Shown piece by piece: positions 34,156 through 43,157 of a stretch of 64,000 nt of DNA (its first letter is position 1; the number at the start of each line of letters is the position of its first letter). Location: NCBI RefSeq assembly GCF_007858285.1, contig NZ_VFIL01000019.1:1-64000 (forward strand), read 5' to 3'. The translations under genes were made by a program, and so were the position numbers. Under the pieces are notes generated by a model. That model worked only from the letters and a program-made list of their open reading frames with translations, ran no database searches and had not been told where the DNA came from. This DNA is from Pseudomonas brenneri (lineage in GTDB: Bacteria; Pseudomonadota; Gammaproteobacteria; Pseudomonadales; Pseudomonadaceae).

Positions 34156-34785
34156 CTACACAGTGCGCGGCATCAACGCCAGGCGCACGGCCAACACCGT
34201 CAACACCGTGGCCAGCCCCCATTTTTGCAACACTGCAGTCTTTTCACTGCTGGCGAAAAATCGGCTGATCGCCCCGCCAAAAATCCCCAGCACCGCGTGA
34301 AAAACCCCCGCAATCAACGTCAGGAGCAGCCCCAGCTGCACCAACTGCAGGGCAATGGGGCCGGCCTCGGGCTTGACGAACTGCGGCAGGAACACCATGA
34401 AAAACAACAGCGCCTTGGGGTTGAGCAAGCTGTTGAGCATGGCGCGCATAAACACCCCACCCAGGCGTACCCGCTCCACCCGAGCGGTGTCCAGGGACGG
34501 TTTTTTCTGCAGGGTCTTGAACGCCAGCCACAGCAGGTAGACCACGCCGGCATAGCGAATCAGATCAAAGGCCGGGGGCCAACTGGCAACCAGGGCCGTG
34601 ACGCCAGTAGCCGTCAATGCGGTCAGCAGCAGGTCCGCCACCCCGATCCCCAGGCCGGCCGCCACCCCACCACGCCAGCCGTAGCTCACGCCATGACTGA
34701 TGACAAAGGCCATGTTCGGCCCAGGCGACAGCAACAGCAGCAGCACGGAGCCAGAGAAAACCGCCAGGGTTGCGAGATCGATCAT
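34156..34785 (-). CDS. LysE/RhtB-family amino acid exporter
   Basis: 209 residues from ATG 34785 (a TTG two codons earlier is less likely). About six transmembrane helices and family motifs SPGPNMAFVISHGVSYGWRGG, KALLFFMVFLPQFV and YLLWLAFKTLQKKP. It exports amino acids or derivatives across the inner membrane; the substrate is unknown. Convergent with inhA. Confidence 0.92.
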   Translation of the reverse strand: MIDLATLAVFSGSVLLLLLSPGPNMAFVISHGVSYGWRGGVAAGLGIGVADLLLTALTATGVTALVASWPPAFDLIRYAGVVYLLWLAFKTLQKKPSLDTARVERVRLGGVFMRAMLNSLLNPKALLFFMVFLPQFVKPEAGPIALQLVQLGLLLTLIAGVFHAVLGIFGGAISRFFASSEKTAVLQKWGLATVLTVLAVRLALMPRTV

Positions 34786-34923
34786 GCTCAACTCATCCGC
34801 CAGGGAAAACCGTAGATTAGTCCTACCTCAGCCACCGATACCAGAGAAGGCGAGAACGACGCCTATTCGCCGGCAATCCCGCGCCTACAGTTCTAGATTC
34901 AGCCCACATCCTTCCTACACTCC

Positions 34924-34937
34924 GTCAAAAAATTGAT
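34924..34937. promoter_or_regulatory. FleQ-like site 1
   Basis: GTCAAAAAATTGAT matches the FleQ consensus GTCaNTAAAtTGAC at 11 of the 13 fixed positions. FleQ is the c-di-GMP-responsive regulator of psl and pel in P. aeruginosa. Confidence 0.4.
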
Positions 34938-35090
34938 TTCCCTCCCCGCAGGTAAATTCCCATTTTTGTTCCTACACTCCAAAAAGCCATCACTCATTCT
35001 CGATAAATCTGATAGCCACAGCAAAACATGTCAACAAACCGTCACGACAAGAGTATCTTATGAGAAATGACGGCAGGCAACTTGAAAAAA

Positions 35091-35104
35091 GTCAAAACCT
35101 TGAC
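35091..35104. promoter_or_regulatory. FleQ-like site 2
   Basis: GTCAAAACCTTGAC: both outer half-sites are perfect (GTCAA / TTGAC); the centre departs from the consensus. It lies 178 bp before pslA. Confidence 0.4.
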
Positions 35105-35281
35105 GAGAAATTCAAAAGGAGCCATCATTTAGACATTACTTTGCAAATGCCTGCGCTAGACAGGTCATTGCGCGTTACCCAGTGAAAGCAGTCGTTCGCC
35201 TTGCGCCGCTTATAAAGCAGAACTGCCTTATGGATGAGCAAACGAACAGGGAAGTCCTGGTGGTGTATTGAGGGATGATTT

Positions 35282-36721
35282 ATGCGTGAGAAGTCGTCAG
35301 TCGACAGCCTGTTTCTGACTCGTACCGGCTTTGTTGAGTTTTTTGTGGTTTTCGTCAAATTACTCCACGGCCTGACGGCGGTCCTGCCGGCGATGATCCT
35401 GTTGTTCTATCCGGATCCGGTGGACCCGCAAATGCGTAGCCACTACCTTGGCCTGCTGCTGTTCTTTGCGATCCTGACCATCATTCTGTTCCAGGCCCTG
35501 GGGGTGTACTCCGAGGATCTGTTCAGCAACCGCCTGCGTTTTCGCATCATGTTGACCGCCTGGATTTCCGCGTTTTGCATCCTGCTGTTCATGTACCAGA
35601 TCCTGCTGCTGTTTCCGCAGTTGAGCCCGCGCAACCTGATGTTCTGGTTTTCCTTGAGCCTGATCCTGTTTGGCGTGGAGCGCATCCTGATGCTGCGCCT
35701 CTACCGCAACCTGATGAAGAACGGCAAGTTCCTGCAGCGCACGGTGATCCTCGGCTTTACCGACACCGCCGTCCATGTGGCCGAACACCTGTCACGCAAC
35801 AGTGATATCCGCTCCGGCCTGATCGGTTTTATCGACGACCGCACCGAACGCATTCCCAAGGAGTTGAGCAACCTGCCGTTGCTGGGCAACACCCGCGACC
35901 TGGAAAAGCTGATCCGCTCCGAGCAGGTCAATCAGGTGATGATTACCCTGCCCTGGGCCGCCGAGCAGCGTATCAACGGGCTGGTCAAGCGCCTGCGGCA
36001 GATGTCGGTGAACGTCATGCTGGTGCCGGACATGGCCGCCCTGCGCTATGGCCATAACCGCATCACCGATGTCGGCGGCATCCTGATGTTCAATACCTCA
36101 CAGTTGCCGCTGCGTGGCTGGTCACCGTTTATCAAGCGCTGCGAAGACCTGCTGCTGGCCAGTGCCGGCCTGTTGTTGCTGTCGCCGATCATGCTGGTGA
36201 CCGCCCTGGCCATCAAACTCGACTCAAAAGGCCCGGTGCTGTTCCGGCAGAAGCGCTTTGGCTACAACGACAACCTGATCCGTGTCTTCAAGTTCCGCTC
36301 GATGTACGTCGAGCAGACCGACGTCAATGCCGAATGCCAGACCACCCGCCTCGACCCGCGCATCACTCGGGTCGGGCGCATCATTCGCAAGACCAGCATC
36401 GACGAGCTGCCGCAACTGTTCAACGTACTGCTGGGCAACATGTCGATGGTCGGCCCGCGTCCCCACGCCACCGCCACCAAGGCGGCCGGGATTCCTTTCG
36501 AGGAAGCGGTCAACGAATACAGCTCGCGCCACCGGGTCAAGCCGGGCATCACCGGCTGGGCCCAGATCAATGGCTACCGCGGTGAAACCGACACCCTGTT
36601 CAAGATCCAGAAACGGGTCGAATACGACCTGGAATACATCGCCAAATGGTCGGTGTGGTTTGACCTGTACATCGTTTTCATGACGGTCCCGGCCGTCCTT
36701 TCCACCAAGGAAGTTTATTGA
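35282..36721 (+). CDS. pslA: PslA, undecaprenyl-phosphate sugar-1-phosphate transferase
   Basis: 479 residues, a polyisoprenyl-phosphate hexose-1-phosphate transferase that loads the first sugar on the lipid carrier at the inner membrane. Four N-terminal helices, a CoA-binding-like central region (RTVILGFTDTAVHVAEHL), a fifth helix (LLLASAGLLLLSPIMLVTALAIKLDSKGPV) and the catalytic sugar-transferase domain (FKFRSMYVE, RKTSIDELPQLFNVLLGNMS, GPRPH, KPGITGWAQINGYRGET). The ATG has GAGGGATGATTT before it. First gene of the 12-gene psl operon; its stop overlaps the pslB start (TGATG). Confidence 0.95.
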   Translation: MREKSSVDSLFLTRTGFVEFFVVFVKLLHGLTAVLPAMILLFYPDPVDPQMRSHYLGLLLFFAILTIILFQALGVYSEDLFSNRLRFRIMLTAWISAFCILLFMYQILLLFPQLSPRNLMFWFSLSLILFGVERILMLRLYRNLMKNGKFLQRTVILGFTDTAVHVAEHLSRNSDIRSGLIGFIDDRTERIPKELSNLPLLGNTRDLEKLIRSEQVNQVMITLPWAAEQRINGLVKRLRQMSVNVMLVPDMAALRYGHNRITDVGGILMFNTSQLPLRGWSPFIKRCEDLLLASAGLLLLSPIMLVTALAIKLDSKGPVLFRQKRFGYNDNLIRVFKFRSMYVEQTDVNAECQTTRLDPRITRVGRIIRKTSIDELPQLFNVLLGNMSMVGPRPHATATKAAGIPFEEAVNEYSSRHRVKPGITGWAQINGYRGETDTLFKIQKRVEYDLEYIAKWSVWFDLYIVFMTVPAVLSTKEVY

Positions 36722-38184
36722 TGAACACCCTCAACGGATTGATTCCGTGCATCATTTCCGGTGGCTCGGGCACGCGGCTGTGGCCGGTTTCGCGGCAGAA
36801 CATGCCCAAGCCGTTCATGCGCATGCGCGACGACCAGAGCCTGTTGCAGAAAACCTTCCTGCGCGCCAGCCACCTGCCGGGGGTCGACAGCGTGCTGACA
36901 GTGACCAACCGCGACCTGCTGTTTCGCACCCTCGATGATTACCGCGCAGTCAATCAGGCCCAACTGGGCCTGGATTTATTGCTGGAGCCGTTCGGCCGCA
37001 ACACGGCTGCCGCCATCGCCGTCGCCGCCTTGCATGTGCAAGAGTTTTTCGGCGGCGACGCGCAGTTGCTGGTGATGCCTGCCGACCACCTGATCCTCGA
37101 TGAAAGCGCCTTCGCCCAGGCCGTGGCCCAGGCCCGCGAATTGGCCGAAGCGGGTTATCTGGTGACCTTCGGCATCCAGCCCGACCGCCCCGAGACCGGC
37201 TTTGGCTACATCGAACAAGGCACGGCCCTGGCGCAAGGATTCCGCGCCCAGCGGTTCGTGGAGAAACCCGACCTGGCCACCGCCCAAGGCTACCTGGACG
37301 GCGGCAAGCACCTGTGGAATGCCGGGATGTTCTGCTTCAAGGCCGCCACTGTGCTCGACGAACTGGCGACCCACGCCCCGGCGGTGCTGGACGCGGCCAG
37401 AGCGGCGCTGGAGCACAGCACCAGCCTGCAGAACAGCAGCAGCCGCCAGCGTGAACTGAGCCCGCAAGGGTTTGGCACCGCGCCGGACATTTCCATCGAC
37501 GTGGCCCTGATGGAGAAATCCGCCCAGGTCGCCGTGGTGCCCTGTGATATTGGCTGGAGCGATATCGGCTCCTGGGAAGCCCTGCGCCAACTGACCCCCA
37601 GTGACGACAACGGCAACCAGATCAATGGCGAAGCGATCCTGCACGACGTGCACAACTGCTACATCGACTCGCCCAAGCGTGTCCTGGGTGCAGTCGGGGT
37701 ACGCGACCTGATCATCGTCGACACCCCCGATGCCCTGCTGATTGCCGACGCCAATCGCAGCCAGGACGTGCGCCATATCGTCGCCGAGCTCAAGCGCCAG
37801 AACCATCCGGCATTCAGCCTGCACCGCACCGTCACCCGGCCCTGGGGCACCTACACGGTGCTGGAGGAAAGCACTCGCTTCAAGATCAAGCGCATCGTGG
37901 TCAAGCCCAAGGGCTCGCTGTCTTTGCAGATGCACCACCACCGCAGCGAACACTGGGTAGTGGTCAGCGGCGCGGCAATGATCACCAATGGCGAGCGCGA
38001 GATCCTGCTCAACATGAACGAGTCCACCTATATTCCCGCCGGGCACAAACACCGCCTGACCAACCCCGGCATCATCGACCTGGTGATGATTGAGGTGCAG
38101 AGCGGCGAATACCTGGGTGAAGACGACATCGTGCGCTTCGACGATATCTACGGCCGTGCGCCCGCCAGCGAGCCCCAGCCCTGA
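36721..38184 (+). CDS. pslB: PslB, bifunctional mannose-6-phosphate isomerase/GDP-mannose pyrophosphorylase
   Basis: 487 residues. N-terminal nucleotidyltransferase (ISGGSGTRLWPVSRQNMPKPF, FVEKPDLATAQGYL) and C-terminal cupin isomerase domain (RPWGTYTVLEE, LSLQMHHHRSEHWVVVSG, IPAGHKHRLTNPG). It makes GDP-mannose, the mannose donor for Psl, from fructose-6-phosphate through mannose-6- and mannose-1-phosphate together with phosphomannomutase. Starts on the ATG of TGATG and ends on the ATG of pslC, so translation is coupled on both sides. Confidence 0.95.
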   Translation: MNTLNGLIPCIISGGSGTRLWPVSRQNMPKPFMRMRDDQSLLQKTFLRASHLPGVDSVLTVTNRDLLFRTLDDYRAVNQAQLGLDLLLEPFGRNTAAAIAVAALHVQEFFGGDAQLLVMPADHLILDESAFAQAVAQARELAEAGYLVTFGIQPDRPETGFGYIEQGTALAQGFRAQRFVEKPDLATAQGYLDGGKHLWNAGMFCFKAATVLDELATHAPAVLDAARAALEHSTSLQNSSSRQRELSPQGFGTAPDISIDVALMEKSAQVAVVPCDIGWSDIGSWEALRQLTPSDDNGNQINGEAILHDVHNCYIDSPKRVLGAVGVRDLIIVDTPDALLIADANRSQDVRHIVAELKRQNHPAFSLHRTVTRPWGTYTVLEESTRFKIKRIVVKPKGSLSLQMHHHRSEHWVVVSGAAMITNGEREILLNMNESTYIPAGHKHRLTNPGIIDLVMIEVQSGEYLGEDDIVRFDDIYGRAPASEPQP

Positions 38185-39095
38185 TGCGTACCTCCCTGAT
38201 CATCCCGACCCGCAACGCTGCCAGCCACCTCGACCGCTTGCTGCCGGCGCTGCGCATGCAGACCGTGCAACCCGACGAGATGCTGGTGGTCGATAGCGCA
38301 TCGAGCGATGACACCGTGGCGCGCTTTCGCGAGTTCGGCGCGCGTGTCGAAGTGATCGATGCCCGCGACTTCAACCACGGCGGCACCCGGCGCTGGGCCA
38401 GCGAGCAAGTGGGTGGCGACGCCCTGATCGTGATGACCCAGGACGCGATCCCGGCCGAACCCGAGACGTTCGCCAAGCTGCTCGAAGAGCTGCAACTGGA
38501 CCCTCTCAACGGCGTCGCCTATGGCCGCCAGCTGCCGCACCCCGGCGCGGGTGTGCTGGGCGCGCAGTCGCGGCACTTCAATTACCCGGCCCACAGCCGC
38601 AGCAAAAGCCTGGCCGATGCACCGCAGTTGGGGATCAAGACCTGCTTCAGTTCCGACTCGTTCTCCGTGTACCGACGCAGCGCCCTGCAGGCCGTGGGCG
38701 GGTTCCCGGCCGATGTGATCGGCAGCGAGGACGCCTACGTCGCCGCGCGCATGCTGCTGGCAGGCTGGAAGGTACAGTACGCCGCCAGCGCCCGGGTCTA
38801 TCACTCCCACGATTACCGCCTGATGGACGAGTTTCACCGCTACTTCGACATTGGTGTGTTCTACGGCCGCGAGCCATGGATCCGCCAGGCGTTTGGCGAC
38901 GCCGGCGGTGAAGGTAAACGCTATGTACTGGCCGAATTACGTGCCTTGCGCGAGGCCAACGCCTTGCACCGCGCCCCCGAAGTGGTGGTGCGCAGTGCCT
39001 TTAAATTGCTGGGCTATCGCCTCGGCCACCTTGAACGCTACTTGCCCAACGCGCTCAAGCAGCGCCTGGGCATGTTTTCCACCTACTGGACTTGA
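38184..39095 (+). CDS. pslC: PslC, family 2 glycosyltransferase
   Basis: 303 residues, the same length as PslC of P. aeruginosa as I recall it. GT-A fold: SLIIPTRNAASHLDRLLPAL, DEMLVVDSASSDDTV, then the aspartate region VMTQDAIP and SEDAYVAARMLLAGW. A cytoplasmic or membrane-associated transferase adding a sugar to the lipid-linked Psl repeat. Overlaps pslB by 3 bases and is followed 6 bp later by pslD. Confidence 0.9.
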   Translation: MRTSLIIPTRNAASHLDRLLPALRMQTVQPDEMLVVDSASSDDTVARFREFGARVEVIDARDFNHGGTRRWASEQVGGDALIVMTQDAIPAEPETFAKLLEELQLDPLNGVAYGRQLPHPGAGVLGAQSRHFNYPAHSRSKSLADAPQLGIKTCFSSDSFSVYRRSALQAVGGFPADVIGSEDAYVAARMLLAGWKVQYAASARVYHSHDYRLMDEFHRYFDIGVFYGREPWIRQAFGDAGGEGKRYVLAELRALREANALHRAPEVVVRSAFKLLGYRLGHLERYLPNALKQRLGMFSTYWT

Positions 39096-39101
39096 GCCGT
39101 C

Positions 39102-39923
39102 ATGAAGACTACCAACCGACGTTCCCGTCTTACCCTGTTCAGCCTGTTGAGTGCCTCGATCTGGCTGGCTGGTTGTTCGACCCCCGCGCGGGTGCCGCTT
39201 CCTGATAACAACACGCTCAAGGCCGGGCATCAGGCCGCGTTGGGCCTGGCCGACCTGCCCCCGCCGCAGGTGCTGATCCAGAGCGGTGACTTGCTGCGCA
39301 TCGTGCGTGATGCCCAGGAGCCTGCAGCGGCCGACGACATGACGGTGTTCGTTGTGCGGCCTGACGGTGTGATCTCGATCCCCAATATTGGTCGAGTCAA
39401 GGCGGCGTTGCGCACACCTGAAGACCTGGGCAAGGAAATCACCGACAAATACAAGCGCATCTACCGCGAGCCGGCAGTGACGGTGAACATCGCCAGCGCC
39501 CCGAGCAACAAGGTGTTTATCGGCGGTGCGGTGCCGAACCCGGCGTTTTTCGACCTGGCGGGCAATGTCAGTGTGGAGCAGGCGTTGCTCAGTTCCGGCG
39601 GTGTATTGGCCTCGGCTGACAGCTCAAACATTGCCCTGCTGCGTACCGGTGCCGATGGCAAGTACAAGATGTACTTCATCAACCTGGAAAGCATGCTGAC
39701 CAACCCCAACCACCCACGGGTAGCGTTGCAGCGCGGTGATTTGATCTACGTGCCGCAATCGACGATCGGCGCCACGGTGGAAGCGGTGGATATGTACTTC
39801 ACTCGCCTGTTCCCGATCAACAAGGGGATTGGCGTGGGCTTGAACTACGACCTCAACGACAGCGGCGTGAAGAACAGCGGCAACACCATCTACAACAACC
39901 CCGTCATCAACGCAGGCCAATGA
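39102..39923 (+). CDS. pslD: PslD, outer-membrane polysaccharide export lipoprotein
   Basis: 273 residues. Lipoprotein signal (LLSASIWLAGCSTPARVP) with a lipidated Cys, a polysaccharide export (Wza/BexD) domain starting VLIQSGDLLRIVRD, and a SLBB-type segment (NKVFIGGAVPNPAFFDL, SVEQALLSSGGVL, LQRGDLIYVPQSTIG). It forms the outer-membrane exit of Psl together with the inner-membrane PslE. 76 bp separate it from pslE. Confidence 0.93.
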   Translation: MKTTNRRSRLTLFSLLSASIWLAGCSTPARVPLPDNNTLKAGHQAALGLADLPPPQVLIQSGDLLRIVRDAQEPAAADDMTVFVVRPDGVISIPNIGRVKAALRTPEDLGKEITDKYKRIYREPAVTVNIASAPSNKVFIGGAVPNPAFFDLAGNVSVEQALLSSGGVLASADSSNIALLRTGADGKYKMYFINLESMLTNPNHPRVALQRGDLIYVPQSTIGATVEAVDMYFTRLFPINKGIGVGLNYDLNDSGVKNSGNTIYNNPVINAGQ

Positions 39924-39999
39924 TTATGGACCAGGCTTCGTATCACTCGAACCGACTGTTCCCGTCTGGCGTACACCACATATTCAATGGAGTGATCCT

Positions 40000-41979
40000 G
40001 TGATCGAAATCCGCTCTCTACGCGACCTCTTGCGGCTGTTTTTCATCTTCCGCCGCGAATTCAAACTGGCCGTGATCACCACGATCGTGGTGGCCGTGTT
40101 GGGTGCCTTCCTGTTGCCGGCGCGCTATGAGTCCGACGCGCGCCTGCTGGTCAAGCCAGGACGGGACAACACTACGCTACCGATCGAAGCCGCCAACCGC
40201 CAGACGCTGATTGCGCCGAGCACCCAGCACGACCCGATTGTCGACGAAGAAAAAATGCTCACCGGCCGGCCAATCGTGCATATCGTTGCCGAACGCTACC
40301 TGGCGATGACGTCCGAGCCGCCACAGGGCTTCTGGAAAGTCACCAAGTTCTACGTCAAGAAAGCCGCCGGTGAAGTGCTCGATGCCGTGCGCAGCGTCCT
40401 GCAATTCATCGGCCTTGCCGAGAAGCAAAGCCCGCTGGAACGCCTGGCAACCAAACTGGAGAAGAACTTCGAGGCCGGCCACGAACCAGGCTCTTCGGTG
40501 ATCGAGATTTCCTTCACCTGGGATGATCCGGTCATCGCCCAGAAAGTCGTCGAGACCTGGGTCGATGCTTACCTGGAGGAGCGCGCACGGATTCTCGGGC
40601 GCAAGAGCCTGCACACCTTCTATGAAGCCGAGCGCACCAAGGTCGCCACCAATATCCAGGGGCTCAAGGATGAACTGCAGGGCCGCTTGAAGCAGATCGA
40701 CTCGATCAGCGTGGACGCGCGCCTGAAAAACCTGACCAACCAGATCGACCGCGTCACCGACGCCAAGGTCACCGCGCAAAACCAGATCGCGGGGATCCGC
40801 AGCTTCCTGGCCAACGCCAGCCAGCAGATCAAGAACCAGCCGGCCGAAGTGGTGACGGGCCGGGAAACCAGCCTCAACCCCACTCAGCTTGACCTCAAGC
40901 GCCAGCTCAATGCCTTGCAAGTGGAACGCGCGCGCCTGCTGCGCACCTACCTGCCCGGCACGCCGCAGGTCAACCAGATCGAGCAGAACATCCGCGACAT
41001 GCAAGACCTCAGCGCCCAGGAAGCGACCCGCCTGGAACGCTCGCAAAACACCGCGCCCAACAGCCTGGTAATCAACGTCAAGCAGCAGATCATCGACGCC
41101 CAGTTGCAAGAGCGCAAACTGGCCGGGGAAATCGAGAACTACGACAAGACCCTCGCCGAACTGCGCGCCCAGCGTGACCAGGCGATGACCGATGAACCCG
41201 AGCTGAACAAGCTGACCCAGCAACTGCGCACCGCCGAGAAAAGCTATGCGCTGTACTCGGAAAACCTTGAACAGGCACGCATCGACCATGAACTGGACAG
41301 CAGCCAGATCAGCAACATTGCCCTGATCGAACACGCCACCCTCAACCCGGCGCGCGTGTTTCCCAAGAGCCTGCTGATTCTGCTGTTCACCATTCCTGCC
41401 GGCCTGGCTGTCGGTTTGCTGACCATTTACGTGCTGTACCTGCTGGACCAGCGTATCCACGATGGCGCGCGGTTGCAGGAAGTGTTCGGTATCCCGCTGT
41501 GGAGCAGCATCCCCGATGTGCAACACGCCACACCGGCAGCCCTCACCGCCAGCATCTATCGCCTGTACAGCCTGCTGCCCGCCGAGCGCATCGCCAGCGA
41601 GGGCTTTGCCCTGGGCCTGGCGTCGGCACGGCATGGCGAAGGCGTGAGCTTTATCATCGAGCAACTCAAGCGCCTGCTGGAAGAGCGCGGGCACCGGGTC
41701 TCGGTCAACGGCAGCGAAGCCGCAAAGCCAGGTGAAGTGCTGCTGTTGGACGCGTCTGCCCTGTCGTCCAACCCGCAGGCGTTCCTTACCCTGCGCCGCG
41801 CCGACCAGATCGTGCTGGTCATCGAAGCCCGCACCAGCACCGTGCCGACCATCGAGAACGCTCTGTCGTTGCTGACCACCGCGTTTGGCAAAGTCGACGG
41901 GATGATCCTCAACCGCCGCCGCTTCGAAGTGCCGGCCAATGTCCTGGCGCGGATCAACAGCTGGCGCGGTGCGGCCTGA
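40000..41979 (+). CDS. pslE: PslE, Wzz/Wzc-type inner-membrane co-polymerase
   Basis: 659 residues, GTG start preceded by GGAG. Two membrane helices (near residue 25, KLAVITTIVVAVLGAFLLPA; near 460, SLLILLFTIPAGLAVGLLTIYVLYLL) enclose a long periplasmic coiled-coil region (about residues 200-420). The cytoplasmic tail resembles a Wzc ATPase domain but has no usable Walker A (GLASARHGEGVSF, no GKT/GKS) and no tyrosine-rich end, so it should not be an active kinase. It controls chain length and links synthesis to PslD. Its stop overlaps the pslF ATG. Confidence 0.92.
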   Translation: MIEIRSLRDLLRLFFIFRREFKLAVITTIVVAVLGAFLLPARYESDARLLVKPGRDNTTLPIEAANRQTLIAPSTQHDPIVDEEKMLTGRPIVHIVAERYLAMTSEPPQGFWKVTKFYVKKAAGEVLDAVRSVLQFIGLAEKQSPLERLATKLEKNFEAGHEPGSSVIEISFTWDDPVIAQKVVETWVDAYLEERARILGRKSLHTFYEAERTKVATNIQGLKDELQGRLKQIDSISVDARLKNLTNQIDRVTDAKVTAQNQIAGIRSFLANASQQIKNQPAEVVTGRETSLNPTQLDLKRQLNALQVERARLLRTYLPGTPQVNQIEQNIRDMQDLSAQEATRLERSQNTAPNSLVINVKQQIIDAQLQERKLAGEIENYDKTLAELRAQRDQAMTDEPELNKLTQQLRTAEKSYALYSENLEQARIDHELDSSQISNIALIEHATLNPARVFPKSLLILLFTIPAGLAVGLLTIYVLYLLDQRIHDGARLQEVFGIPLWSSIPDVQHATPAALTASIYRLYSLLPAERIASEGFALGLASARHGEGVSFIIEQLKRLLEERGHRVSVNGSEAAKPGEVLLLDASALSSNPQAFLTLRRADQIVLVIEARTSTVPTIENALSLLTTAFGKVDGMILNRRRFEVPANVLARINSWRGAA

Positions 41980-43157
41980 TGCGCATTGCGTTGCTGGCGC
42001 CGCTGCCACCGGAACAGACCGGGATCGCCGACTACGCTGCGCACTTGCGCAGCGCGTTGCGTGAACTGGGCCTGGAAGTGCTGACGCCGCTGGAAGGCTG
42101 CCAGGACCTGGCGGAGCAATTACGCCGCCTGCAAGCCTTTGACTGGCGCAGCGTGGACCTGGTCCATGCCGAACTGGGTGGCGGGCGTTTTGGTGAGTTC
42201 CAGGCCCTGGACTATTTGCGCCGGGCCCAGCCGCAGTTACCGCTGACCGCCACCGTGCATGACCCGGAGCGCCTGATCTGGCGCCGGGCCAAGCTGTTTT
42301 TCCCGCTGACCCTGCTTGAACGCCTGCCCCACCCGCTGCCCCAGGCGGCGGCGTTGCTGGCCGATCCATTGACCCTTCACGAAGAGCGGCGCCTGGCCAA
42401 AAGCATGCGCCGCCTGATTACCCTCACCCGCCTGGGTGGCGACTGCCTGCGCCAGCGCATGGGCCTGAATCCCGGACAAGTGGCAGTGATTGCCCACGGC
42501 AACCTGCCCATCGCCCCCGTGGCCTTGCCGCCGTTGCAACCGCTGCGCCTGCTGTATTTCGGCTTTATCTACCGGGGCAAGGGCATCGAGGACCTGCTAC
42601 AGGCCCTGGCCCGCTCCCTGACCGCCCATCCACAATGCCGTGGCCAGGTACGCCTGACCCTCGCCGGGGGCACCGCGCCGGAGATGACGTTCGACCCGGC
42701 CGGCAACTACCTCGATGGCCTGCGCCAACTGATCGCCACCCTGCAACTGGGCGATGTGGTGGACTGGCAACTGGACCTGCCCTCAGCCGAGATTCCCCAC
42801 ACGATCCAGGCCCACCATGTGATGGTGTTGCCGTACCGCGAATCGAAAAAACTCGGTTTTCTCGGCCAGATGCGCGGCACCAGCGGTGCGCTATCCTGGG
42901 CCAACGCCTGCGGGCGCGGGGTGATTACTTCCAATGCCCGCGCCTTCGCCGAAGAAGTTGCCGGGGGCAATGGCATCACCTACCAACAGGGCGATATCGA
43001 CTCGTTGAGCGCTGCCCTGGACCGCCTGATCCTCGACCCACAACAAGCCCGTCAATGGGCCGACCACGCTGCCGACATCGGCCGCCAGCGCCAGTGGTCC
43101 AGCACCGCCCAACGCTTTGCCGAGTTGTTCCAGGCCGCAGTCAAGGAGCCTTTGTGA
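41979..43157 (+). CDS. pslF: PslF, family 4 glycosyltransferase
   Basis: 392 residues, GT-B fold. N-terminal LLAPLPPEQTGIADYAAHLR (donor-side loop typical of GT4), central LLYFGFIYRGKGIEDLLQALA, and the C-terminal VLPYRESKKLGFLGQMRGTSGALSWANACGRGVITS region in place of the usual EGFG motif. It transfers a sugar to the growing Psl repeat in the cytoplasm. Overlaps pslE and pslG by one or a few bases. Confidence 0.9.
   Translation: MRIALLAPLPPEQTGIADYAAHLRSALRELGLEVLTPLEGCQDLAEQLRRLQAFDWRSVDLVHAELGGGRFGEFQALDYLRRAQPQLPLTATVHDPERLIWRRAKLFFPLTLLERLPHPLPQAAALLADPLTLHEERRLAKSMRRLITLTRLGGDCLRQRMGLNPGQVAVIAHGNLPIAPVALPPLQPLRLLYFGFIYRGKGIEDLLQALARSLTAHPQCRGQVRLTLAGGTAPEMTFDPAGNYLDGLRQLIATLQLGDVVDWQLDLPSAEIPHTIQAHHVMVLPYRESKKLGFLGQMRGTSGALSWANACGRGVITSNARAFAEEVAGGNGITYQQGDIDSLSAALDRLILDPQQARQWADHAADIGRQRQWSSTAQRFAELFQAAVKEPL

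Larger units (their letters stand above)
34786..35281 (+). promoter_or_regulatory. psl upstream region, about 0.5 kb without a gene
   Basis: More A+T-rich than the surroundings and with no convincing gene. It contains two palindromes resembling FleQ sites (34924-34937 and 35091-35104) and a long leader before pslA, whose ATG has GAGGGA upstream. I could not place a -35/-10 pair with confidence. Confidence 0.6.

Noticed and set aside
35125..35358. 77-codon minus-strand frame in the psl leader
   Set aside because: It overlaps the pslA start, lacks homology that I recognise and has no supporting ribosome site.
40177..42369. 730-codon minus-strand frame opposite pslE/pslF
   Set aside because: Spans two real overlapping genes in antisense and contains no known motif.
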